A DNA stretch of 15,817 nt from an uncultured Eggerthellaceae bacterium (GTDB lineage Bacteria; Actinomycetota; Coriobacteriia; Coriobacteriales; Eggerthellaceae): the NCBI GenBank assembly GCA_934630485.1, contig CAKTWD010000028.1, positions 1 through 15,817 on the forward strand. The letters run 5' to 3'. Below the pieces are notes generated by a model, which was given only the letters and a program-made list of their open reading frames with translations, did not search any database and was not told the origin of the DNA. Below are positions 1 through 6,503 of this stretch, piece after piece. Every line of letters starts with the position of its first letter. Position 1 is the stretch's first letter. Both the position numbers and the translations under genes were made by a program.

Positions 1-209
1 AGTTCCTGGGCCAGAACTTCCACGTTGCCACGCAGTTGACCGGTCTGCCTGGCGCGTACGTGAAGATGGAGGACACCGTCCGTTCCTTCGCTGCCATCAT
101 CGACGGCGAGTGCGACGAGATTCCCGAGCAGTGCTTCCGTATGACCGGCTCCATCGACGATGTGTACGCCGCATACGAGGCCATGAAGAAGGACGAAGCC
201 AATGCCTAA
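1..209 (+). CDS. atpD: F1Fo ATP synthase subunit beta, C-terminal end (partial)
   Basis: Only the last 68 codons are visible, read from base 3 to the TAA at 207-209; the rest lies upstream of the window. The beta subunit carries the catalytic nucleotide sites of the F1 head. The visible part is the C-terminal helical domain, recognised from FHVATQLTGLPGAYVKMEDT (family pattern FxVAExFTGxPGxYVxxxDT) followed by IIDGECDEIPEQCFRMTGSI (family pattern ILDGxxDxxPExAFYMVGxI). The P-loop and catalytic residues are outside the window. The stop codon overlaps the start of atpC by 8 bases, the usual beta-then-epsilon order at the end of an atp operon, which suggests translational coupling. Identification is secure despite the truncation. 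Confidence 0.95.
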   Translation, partial: FLGQNFHVATQLTGLPGAYVKMEDTVRSFAAIIDGECDEIPEQCFRMTGSIDDVYAAYEAMKKDEANA

Positions 210-654
210 GTATCGTTGCGTAGTGGCTATCCCAACGCGGGAGCTGTTTTCCGGCGAGATCGATTACGCCAACATTCCCGGTTCTATCGGCTACATGGGC
301 GTTCTCAGCAACCATGAGAACTTCGTGGGCCTGAACCGCACGGGCAAGTTGACGCTTTGGCTCGACCCGGATGGAAATGAGCGCAAGGAATTCCTCATTT
401 CCGGCGGCTTCACTCAGGTGCTCAACAACCACCTGTCCGTTCTTCCGCGTTTCGGTTGCACGTTGGATAGCATCGACGTCGACGAGGTTCAGGCCAAGAT
501 CGAGGCCCTCAAGGCCGACATCGCAGAGGCTGAAGCTAAGGAAAGCGGCGAGCTCGAGGACCCTTTCTTCGAGACCTCCCTGCAGACCATGAAGCTTTGC
601 CTTGGTTGGTACGAGACTAAGGTCAAGGCCAAGACCGAGGGCGTTATCCAATAG
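202..654 (+). CDS. atpC: F1Fo ATP synthase subunit epsilon
   Basis: Central-stalk epsilon subunit, 150 residues, slightly longer than the usual 130-140. It couples rotation to catalysis and can inhibit ATP hydrolysis. Residues 1 to about 85 fit the N-terminal beta-sandwich (VVAIPTRELFSGEIDYANIPGSIGYMGVLSNH, then FLISGGFTQVLNNHLSVL). Residues 90 to 146 are charged and helical (VDEVQAKIEALKADIAEAEA), as expected for the two-helix C-terminal domain. The ATG at 202 overlaps the end of atpD by 8 bases and has AAGAAGGA inside atpD at a suitable distance. Oddity: the near-invariant LPGH-type loop reads LSNH, and the C-terminal helices match the common epsilon pattern poorly. It is the last gene of the operon, followed by a strong terminator. 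Confidence 0.93.
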   Translation: MPKYRCVVAIPTRELFSGEIDYANIPGSIGYMGVLSNHENFVGLNRTGKLTLWLDPDGNERKEFLISGGFTQVLNNHLSVLPRFGCTLDSIDVDEVQAKIEALKADIAEAEAKESGELEDPFFETSLQTMKLCLGWYETKVKAKTEGVIQ

Positions 655-680
655 CTTCTACGGGGATACCGCAATTCATT

Positions 681-714
681 ACGAGGCACAACGCAAGTTG
701 TGCCTCGTTTTTTT
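681..714 (+). terminator. Rho-independent terminator of the atp operon
   Basis: A perfect 12-bp stem (ACGAGGCACAAC at 681-692 pairing with GTTGTGCCTCGT at 697-708) closes a GCAA tetraloop and runs directly into a run of seven T at 708-714. It lies 26 bases after the atpC stop. On the other strand the hairpin is not followed by a T run, so it is not an obvious terminator for the convergent minus-strand gene. Confidence 0.95.
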
Positions 715-749
715 ATGCCCTCGTTGGTTCGGGGCTTGGGTTTGGGGAT

Positions 750-787
750 TCTAGGACGGGGTTATAAGACAAACGGTATGTCCTAGA
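750..787. repeat. 8-bp inverted repeat at the end of the LRR gene
   Basis: TCTAGGAC at 750-757 is the exact reverse complement of GTCCTAGA at 780-787, and the second arm spans the stop codon of the minus-strand LRR gene. A hairpin with a 22-base loop would form at the 3' end of that transcript. There is no T tract after it, so a role in termination or 3'-end protection is only a possibility. Confidence 0.35.
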
Positions 788-1664
788 CAGGGGCGTCGGA
801 AGGATCGCTGGTTGCGGGCGTTTCGAATTCAGCACGAGCCGCATCCTCTTCGGGAGCTGGTTCGGGTTTCGGGTCGAAAGCGTCAGGTGCGATCTCGGCG
901 TCAGGGTTGGTGACAACATTAGCGTCGATTTCGGGGCAGTTGCGGAAGGCACGTACGTCGACAAATTCGACGTTGTCGGTAAGATTAACCGCTTGAAGCG
1001 ATTTGCAGCCCATGAAGGTTTCCTCTTCGATCGAGCGAACAGATTCGGGCAGGGTGATCTCGGAAAGTTTCGTGCAATCTTTGAACGCGCGCTGCCCGAT
1101 CCACATTAGGTCATTCGGTAGCTTGATTCGCCTAAGTTCGGGACAGTTTCCGAAGGCATCGTTGCCGATCTCGGAAACGCTTTCGGACAAATTCATGGTG
1201 TCGATGCTCAGGCAATCCTGGAAGACGCCGTCTTCGATCGCCGTGATTCCTGCGGGTAACTGCACATCCTTCAGATCGACGCAGTGCCTGAAGCACTGCA
1301 TGCCGATGGACTGCAGCGTGCTTGGAAGATCGACATGCGCAAGGCGCCTGCACCGGATGAAAACGCGTTCGGGAAGCTCGGTCACGCCTTCGGGGATGAT
1401 CGCTGCTTCAAGGCGCCAACAGCCGCGGAACACTTCTTTTTCGATGACGCGCACGGTGGAAGGGATGCTGACGCGAACCAGGTTCGTGCAGCCTGAAAAC
1501 GCACGCGCGCGAATCTCGGTGACGCCTTCGGGAAGGATGACCTCCTTCAGTCGGCGTTTGTTCATGAATGCCTCTTCGCCGATGACGCTTATGCCTTCGG
1601 GCACCACAACGCATTCGTCTTCGTCGTCAACGCATTCGTCAAGTGAGATCCTGAACTCTGCCAT
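783..1664 (-). CDS. BspA-type leucine-rich repeat protein without signal peptide
   Basis: 293 residues. From about residue 17 to 246 there are ten consecutive 23-residue repeats of the form PxxVxxIxxxAFxxCxxLxxVxL, for example PEGVTEIRARAFSGCTNLVR and PNDLMWIGQRAFKDCTKLSE. This is the LRR_5 (BspA) pattern. A short acidic N-terminus precedes the repeats and a disordered Pro/Glu/Asp/Ala tail of about 45 residues follows. No signal peptide, membrane helix or sorting motif is seen, whereas most BspA-like proteins are surface-exposed, so this one may be cytosolic. A longer frame opens at 1700, but that start would lie inside the promoter spacer; the ATG at 1664 has AGAGGA about 7 bases upstream and is preferred. 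The gene stands alone on the minus strand between atpC and dnaE. A binding-scaffold role is likely; the partner is unknown. Confidence 0.82.
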   Translation of the reverse strand: MAEFRISLDECVDDEDECVVVPEGISVIGEEAFMNKRRLKEVILPEGVTEIRARAFSGCTNLVRVSIPSTVRVIEKEVFRGCWRLEAAIIPEGVTELPERVFIRCRRLAHVDLPSTLQSIGMQCFRHCVDLKDVQLPAGITAIEDGVFQDCLSIDTMNLSESVSEIGNDAFGNCPELRRIKLPNDLMWIGQRAFKDCTKLSEITLPESVRSIEEETFMGCKSLQAVNLTDNVEFVDVRAFRNCPEIDANVVTNPDAEIAPDAFDPKPEPAPEEDAARAEFETPATSDPSDAPV

Positions 1665-1680
1665 GGTCGTCCTCTCTTTC

Positions 1681-1708
1681 GTTATAGGGAAGGCTACCAC
1701 ATGTTCAA
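1681..1708 (-). promoter_or_regulatory. Promoter of the LRR gene
   Basis: Read on the minus strand, TTGAAC (1708-1703) and TATAAC (1686-1681) are separated by 16 bases, a good match to a housekeeping sigma-70-type promoter (4/6 and 5/6). Transcription would begin near 1674, about ten bases before the ATG at 1664. The leader is therefore very short, and a start at 1700 is excluded if this promoter is used. Confidence 0.6.
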
Positions 1709-1747
1709 AAACTCCACTGTATGTTCGTGTCGTAATCTGTTGGACGC

Positions 1748-1756
1748 TGATAAGAT
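1748..1756 (+). promoter_or_regulatory. Candidate extended -10 promoter for dnaE
   Basis: TGATAAGAT (TGn followed by a 5/6 match to TATAAT) lies 60 bases before the dnaE ATG. No convincing -35 box is seen, which is acceptable for an extended -10 element. It would fire away from the LRR promoter about 40 bases to its left. The prediction is moderate to weak. Confidence 0.4.
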
Positions 1757-1815
1757 TGATGGGTTCAATACGTTAAAGACAAGCAAGATTCGACTCGGTA
1801 CTAAGGCGGAACAGC

Positions 1816-4800
1816 ATGGCATTTGTTCATCTGCATAATCATACGGAGTACTCCCTGCTTGACGGCATGACGCACGTCAAAGACATGGTGAAACGAGCGG
1901 CTGAGCTGGGCATGCCCGCCGTTGCCATCACCGATCACGGCGTCATGTCGGGCGTGCCCGAGTTGTGTGAGGCGTGCGAGCAGGTCGAGAAGGAAACGGG
2001 CAAGCATGTCAAGCCCATCTATGGCTGTGAGGTTTATTTCACCACCGACGACGAGCTTCGTCGCGACGGGAAACCAAAGCTCTACCACTTGCTTCTTCTG
2101 GCGAAGACCAACGAGGGTTACCACAACCTTTTGAAACTGGTCAGCGAATCGCACGTGGACAACTTCTACTACAAGCCCCGTACTACATATGCAATGCTGC
2201 AGAAGTACGGCAAGGGCATCATCGGCTCGTCGGCTTGCATCGCGGGCATCATCCCGAAGTATCTGGACAACCGAGATTTCGACGGCGCAGTTGAATGGGC
2301 GCGCAAACTTGCGGCTTGCTTTGACGACGGCGACTTCTACATCGAGCTTCAGAACCAGAACATCATGACCGACGGCGGCCTTACGCAGACCCAGCTCAAT
2401 CACGAGCTCAATCGCGTGGCCCAGACTATCGGCGCGAAAACCATCGCCACCAACGACTTTCATTACCTTGTTCGCGAAGATGCTCAAGCGCACGACGTCC
2501 TGCTGTGCATCGGCACCGGTTCGAAGGTGAACGAAGAGAAGCGCATGCGCTTCCCGAACGACGAGTTCTATATGAAGACCGAGGACGAGATGCGCGAGGC
2601 CTTCAGGGACTTCCCCGAAGCATGCGACAACACCGTCGAGTTGGCAGAGAAGTGCAACGTCGAGCTTGAACGCGACGAGATTTTGCCGCGCTTCCCGTTA
2701 CCCGAGGGCTACACCGAGGAGATGCTGTTCCGCGAGGAATGCGAGAAAGGCCTCGAGCATCGTTACGGCCCCGATTGGCGCAACGTCACCATCGCCGACA
2801 ACACCGGCAAAGAGAAGTCGGTCAAAGAGCAGTACGAATACGAAGCGAACATCATCGTCCAGCAGGGCTTCCCGGCATACTTCCTGATCGTTCAGGAATA
2901 CATCCGCTGGGCGCGCGAGCATGGCATCGGTGTTGGCCCGGGCCGTGGTTCGGCTGCTGGTTCGTTGTGCACGTACGCCATGGGCATCACCGACCTCGAC
3001 CCCATCAAGAACGGTCTGATGTTCGAACGCTTCTTGAACCCCGAACGCGTGGAGATGCCCGATATCGACGTCGACTTCGACGACCAACATCGTCAGGACG
3101 TCATCGAGCACATTCGCGAGTTCTATGGCGAAGACCATGTTGCAGGCGTTATCACCTTCGGCAAACTGCAGGCAAAGAACGCCATTCGTGACGCAGCGCG
3201 CGTGCTTGATTATCCCTACGGCGTGGGCGACCGTATCTGCAAGATGGTCGGCGACGAGCTGGGCATCACCATTGACAAGGCGCTCTCCGAGAACGCCGAC
3301 CTGAAGAAGGCATACGATACCGAGGAAGACGTCAGGCGCGTTATCGACGCCGCATTGGGCATCGAGGGTCACCTGCGTGGTGAAGGCGTTCATGCATGCG
3401 CCACCATCATCTGCCGCGACCCGATGAGCGACCACGTTGCCATGAAGCGCGATACCAAGGGCGGTGGCATCATCACGCAGTACGACGGCCACTACACGCC
3501 TACGCTGGGCCTTTTGAAGATGGACTTCCTGGGTCTGCGTACGCTGGGCGTGCTTTCGCGCGCGTGTTTGAACATCGAGGAGACCACGGGCGCGCATATC
3601 GTGCCCGAGGAAATCCCCATTGAAGACGATCGCGCTTTCGCGCTGATGCGCGGCGAGCTTCGCAACCGCGGTCAGGTCATGAACATGGACGGCCTGTTCC
3701 AGGTTGAGGGCGGCCTATATGTCAGTCTGTTCGCTCAGATTCCGCCGCAGCGATTTTCGGACGTCGTCGCTTCGATCGCGCTTAATCGTCCGGGCCCGTT
3801 GGAATCCGGCATGGTTGAGGACTACGTCAAGGTTGTTCAAGGTAAAACGCCTGTTCACTATTACGACGAGCGTCTTCGCCCCGTTCTTGAGGAGACGTAT
3901 GGCACTATGGTCTACCAAGAGCAGATCATGCAGGTGTCCATGGTCATGAGCGGCTTTTCGGCCGGTAAGGCAGATAAGCTGCGCAAGGCAATGGGTAAGA
4001 AGAAACTCGATATCATGCGCCTGCTTCAGGACGACTGGAACAACGGCGCGGTCGAGAACGGATACTCGCTTGAGATCGCCAAGGAAATTTGGAACGACGC
4101 CGAGAAATTCGCAAAGTACGCATTCAATAAGTCGCACTCGGCTGCGTATGCCCTGTTGGTCATGCGCACGGCATACCTGAAAGCACATTACCCGGCGGAA
4201 TACATGTCGGCGGTTCTTTCCAGTTACATGGGCGCAACCGACAAGCTGGTCCGCTATATCGCAAGCTGCACGAAGTCGGGCATCAAGGTTTTGCCGCCCG
4301 ACGTCAATTCGTCGAAGGCCGAGTTCACGCCTATTAATGGTGACATCCGCTTCGGTCTGGTTGGCGTGCGCGGCGTTGGCCAGGCGGTTGCCGACGCCAT
4401 CATCGCCGAGCGCGAGGCCAACGGCCCGTATACGTCGCTGCATGATTTCGTGAACCGCCTGGATGCCAAGTGCTATAACCGTAAGACGCTCGAAGCCCTT
4501 ATCAAGGGCGGTGCGTTCGACTCGACGGGGTACACGCGCAAGCAGCTGATGTATTTCGTGGACGAGACCCCGCTTCTTGAAGGCGCCGCGAAACGTCAGC
4601 GCGACCGCGACAAGGGCCAGGTCAGCATGTTCGACATGTTCGCTGACGATGACGATTCGGGTTTCGAGGAAGAGGTTCCGGCTCCTGACGGGGTCGAATG
4701 GCCCAAGCGCCAGCTTCTTGCCTTCGAGAAGGAGATCATGAAGATCTACGTCTCGGACCATCCGCTTCGTCCGTACGAAGGCTTCATCGCGGGCTTGACC

Positions 4801-5325
4801 AAGTACTCGATCGGCGACTTGGCCGACCGTGACCGCGACATCAAGAGCGCCACGTTCGTGGGCATGATCTCGGGTGTTGTTACCAAGCCCACCAAGCGCG
4901 GCACGCGCATGGCTACGTTCACGCTTGAGGACACGACGGGCTCGGTGGAGTGCATCACCTTCAAATACGACGACTTCAGCGAGTGCATCGCCGAGGACGA
5001 AGTGGTCAAGGTGAAGGGCAAGTTCGAACACGGCGAGCGCGGCAACCAGATCATCGCGTACGAAATCGAGCGCGTTGAGTTAACCGAAGAGGACGCGCGC
5101 CCATCGAACCTTGAGCTTCGCGTGCCCGCATGCGAGTTCAGCCAGACGCGCATTCAGCAGCTGAACCGCATCCTTCAATCATACCCCGGGCGCGATTGCG
5201 TGGTGTTGTTCGTGCAGCAAAGCGACGGACGCAAGTTCCGCGCCGAGCTGCCCGTGAGCGTTGACTCGCGCAATTCCATCATGCGTTCCGAGATTCAAGA
5301 CTTGTTCGGGCATCCGGTGTGGTAG
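1816..5325 (+). CDS. dnaE: DNA polymerase III subunit alpha (DnaE1-type) with intact PHP domain
   Basis: Replicative polymerase subunit, 1169 residues, normal for DnaE. In order: PHP domain (1 to about 270) with HLHNH (5-9), TDHG (39-42), GCE (70-72), SSAC and NDFH (213-216); palm with GPGRGSAAGS and PDIDVDFDD, whose D418 and D420 plus D570 (KMDFLGL) match the three catalytic aspartates of E. coli DnaE (D401, D403, D555); tandem helix-hairpin-helix near 855-885; a clamp-binding pentapeptide QVSMF (935-939) at the place of E. coli QADMF; and an OB domain (FVGMISGVVTKPTKRGTRMA, about 1015-1060). The complete PHP metal set resembles M. tuberculosis DnaE1, whose PHP domain is the proofreading 3'-5' exonuclease, so this enzyme probably proofreads itself. 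The ATG at 1816 has AAGGCGG about 6 bases upstream. truA follows at once. Confidence 0.97.
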   Translation: MAFVHLHNHTEYSLLDGMTHVKDMVKRAAELGMPAVAITDHGVMSGVPELCEACEQVEKETGKHVKPIYGCEVYFTTDDELRRDGKPKLYHLLLLAKTNEGYHNLLKLVSESHVDNFYYKPRTTYAMLQKYGKGIIGSSACIAGIIPKYLDNRDFDGAVEWARKLAACFDDGDFYIELQNQNIMTDGGLTQTQLNHELNRVAQTIGAKTIATNDFHYLVREDAQAHDVLLCIGTGSKVNEEKRMRFPNDEFYMKTEDEMREAFRDFPEACDNTVELAEKCNVELERDEILPRFPLPEGYTEEMLFREECEKGLEHRYGPDWRNVTIADNTGKEKSVKEQYEYEANIIVQQGFPAYFLIVQEYIRWAREHGIGVGPGRGSAAGSLCTYAMGITDLDPIKNGLMFERFLNPERVEMPDIDVDFDDQHRQDVIEHIREFYGEDHVAGVITFGKLQAKNAIRDAARVLDYPYGVGDRICKMVGDELGITIDKALSENADLKKAYDTEEDVRRVIDAALGIEGHLRGEGVHACATIICRDPMSDHVAMKRDTKGGGIITQYDGHYTPTLGLLKMDFLGLRTLGVLSRACLNIEETTGAHIVPEEIPIEDDRAFALMRGELRNRGQVMNMDGLFQVEGGLYVSLFAQIPPQRFSDVVASIALNRPGPLESGMVEDYVKVVQGKTPVHYYDERLRPVLEETYGTMVYQEQIMQVSMVMSGFSAGKADKLRKAMGKKKLDIMRLLQDDWNNGAVENGYSLEIAKEIWNDAEKFAKYAFNKSHSAAYALLVMRTAYLKAHYPAEYMSAVLSSYMGATDKLVRYIASCTKSGIKVLPPDVNSSKAEFTPINGDIRFGLVGVRGVGQAVADAIIAEREANGPYTSLHDFVNRLDAKCYNRKTLEALIKGGAFDSTGYTRKQLMYFVDETPLLEGAAKRQRDRDKGQVSMFDMFADDDDSGFEEEVPAPDGVEWPKRQLLAFEKEIMKIYVSDHPLRPYEGFIAGLTKYSIGDLADRDRDIKSATFVGMISGVVTKPTKRGTRMATFTLEDTTGSVECITFKYDDFSECIAEDEVVKVKGKFEHGERGNQIIAYEIERVELTEEDARPSNLELRVPACEFSQTRIQQLNRILQSYPGRDCVVLFVQQSDGRKFRAELPVSVDSRNSIMRSEIQDLFGHPVW

Positions 5326-5327
5326 CC

Positions 5328-6173
5328 ATGAGCACGGAAGACAACATGATCAATGCCGCCGCAGGTGATGAGCTTTGCACCTTGTCCCTTACCGTGGGAT
5401 ATCGCGGCGCGTCGTTTTCGGGATACGCCAAGCAACCGGGGCAGCTTACCGTTCAGGGCGAGCTTGAACACGCCCTTGAACTGGTGTTTCGTCATCCGAT
5501 CGAAACCACGTGCGCCGGCCGCACTGATGCTGGCGTTCATGCGCGTGGACAGGTGGTCAGTTTCGCTGTTCCCGCGTCCGACCTTAACGGTCGCGAGCTT
5601 AGGCGCGTGCGCCGTTCGCTGAACGCGCTCACGCACGATGACGTGGTTGTGCATGACGTGCAGGAACGTCCTTTGGGTTTTTCCGCGCGTTTCGATGCGG
5701 TTTCTCGCGAGTACCGCTACTTCATCGCGCAGGGCGACATGCCGCCGGTGTTCTCGCGCGATTTCGCTTGGTATGTTCCCGGCGAGCTTGACGTGAATGC
5801 CATGAATGAGGCGGCGCAGCAGCTTACCGGCGAGCATGATTTCAAAAGCTTCTGCAAGGCCGTTTCGGCCGAGGGAAAGCCGACGCATCGTTTCGTCAGC
5901 GAGATCTCGTTTTCAACCGACCGTGCATTCGGCGAAGACCTGCTGGTCATGCGTATTATCGGCAATGCCTTCCTGCATTCGATGGTTCGCTCGATCATGG
6001 GATCGTTGGTTATGGTCGGCCGCGGGCAGCGTGATGCGGCGTGGATCTCCTCGGCGCTTGCAGCCTGTGACAGGCGTGCGGCGGGGGAGTGCGCGCCGGC
6101 ATGCGGTTTGGTGTTCTGGAACGTCGACTACGACGGCGAAAGGTTTTGGACCGGGAGCAACGATGAATCGTAG
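5328..6173 (+). CDS. truA: tRNA pseudouridine(38-40) synthase TruA
   Basis: Converts uridines 38-40 of the tRNA anticodon arm to pseudouridine. 281 residues from this start, a little longer than the usual 245-270. Signature CAGRTDAGVHARGQVVSF contains the catalytic aspartate D67. VGYRGASFSGYAKQPG is the first core strand and loop, SREYRYFI supplies the conserved tyrosine, and FLHSMVRSIMGSLVMVGRG is the characteristic C-terminal helix. The start is uncertain: a GTG at 5319 overlaps dnaE by 7 bases, the ATG at 5328 lies 2 bases after the dnaE stop, and the ATG at 5346 has the best upstream GGAAG. The first core strand begins about 17 residues after the 5328 start, so all three are possible. Close spacing implies co-transcription and coupling with dnaE. 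Confidence 0.94.
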   Translation: MSTEDNMINAAAGDELCTLSLTVGYRGASFSGYAKQPGQLTVQGELEHALELVFRHPIETTCAGRTDAGVHARGQVVSFAVPASDLNGRELRRVRRSLNALTHDDVVVHDVQERPLGFSARFDAVSREYRYFIAQGDMPPVFSRDFAWYVPGELDVNAMNEAAQQLTGEHDFKSFCKAVSAEGKPTHRFVSEISFSTDRAFGEDLLVMRIIGNAFLHSMVRSIMGSLVMVGRGQRDAAWISSALAACDRRAAGECAPACGLVFWNVDYDGERFWTGSNDES

Positions 6174-6402
6174 CGACAGATACCGTGAGCGTCGCTGTCG
6201 GATATCCGCAGAAAGCGTCCGGCTGCGCGGCGAGATCGGCTACTCCGATCTTGTGCTTCAGGACAGAGGCTCATGTGACGATCGGCTTCAGCGTTCGGCG
6301 GCGACGTTTCGCCTGCTTCATGAAAGCGACGACGCGCGTTTCTGTCTGTTCGAAACCGAAGACGCCCATCTTAATGCTGTGAATGCTGCGCATTTGGCTT
6401 AG
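6163..6402 (+). CDS. Possible small hypothetical protein (79 aa)
   Basis: An open frame overlapping the last 11 bases of truA, with its ATG preceded by GGGAGC at a good ribosome-binding distance. The product is soluble, rich in Arg, Asp and Glu, with no membrane segment and no motif I recognise (centre: LRGEIGYSDLVLQDRG). In favour: overlap with truA typical of coupled genes, and it fills most of the gap before asnB. Against: codon use differs from the neighbours (AGA twice and ATA, which they avoid) and no family is recognised. It could be a lineage-specific small protein, a decaying gene, or a chance frame. Confidence 0.4.
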   Translation: MNRSDRYRERRCRISAESVRLRGEIGYSDLVLQDRGSCDDRLQRSAATFRLLHESDDARFCLFETEDAHLNAVNAAHLA

Positions 6403-6409
6403 AGGGGCG

Positions 6410-6436
6410 CCGACACGACGCGTCGTGGGATATCAT
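6410..6436 (+). promoter_or_regulatory. Putative asnB promoter with a 14-bp palindromic operator
   Basis: CACGACGCGTCGTG at 6414-6427 is a perfect 14-bp palindrome. It sits directly upstream of TATCAT (6431-6436, 5/6 match to a -10 box) and overlaps a possible -35 element CCGACA (6410-6415, spacer 15). A dimeric regulator bound here would cover the promoter spacer. The likely transcript start near 6443 leaves a leader of about 60 bases before asnB. The regulator is not identifiable from the sequence. Confidence 0.45.
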
Positions 6437-6503
6437 TTTCAGAATCCGATGAATTATTCGACGTAATCGAAGAATCGAACCAAATCGTTCCAAGGAGAAG
6501 CGC

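Noticed and set aside
1003..1776. 257-codon plus-strand frame opposite the LRR gene
   Set aside because: The minus-strand frame has ten regular LRR repeats, a promoter and a ribosome-binding site; the plus-strand product is Ser/Arg-rich without pattern.
3715..5031. 438-codon minus-strand frame inside dnaE
   Set aside because: Antisense of a well-conserved polymerase region, with no independent signals such as a ribosome-binding site or a motif.
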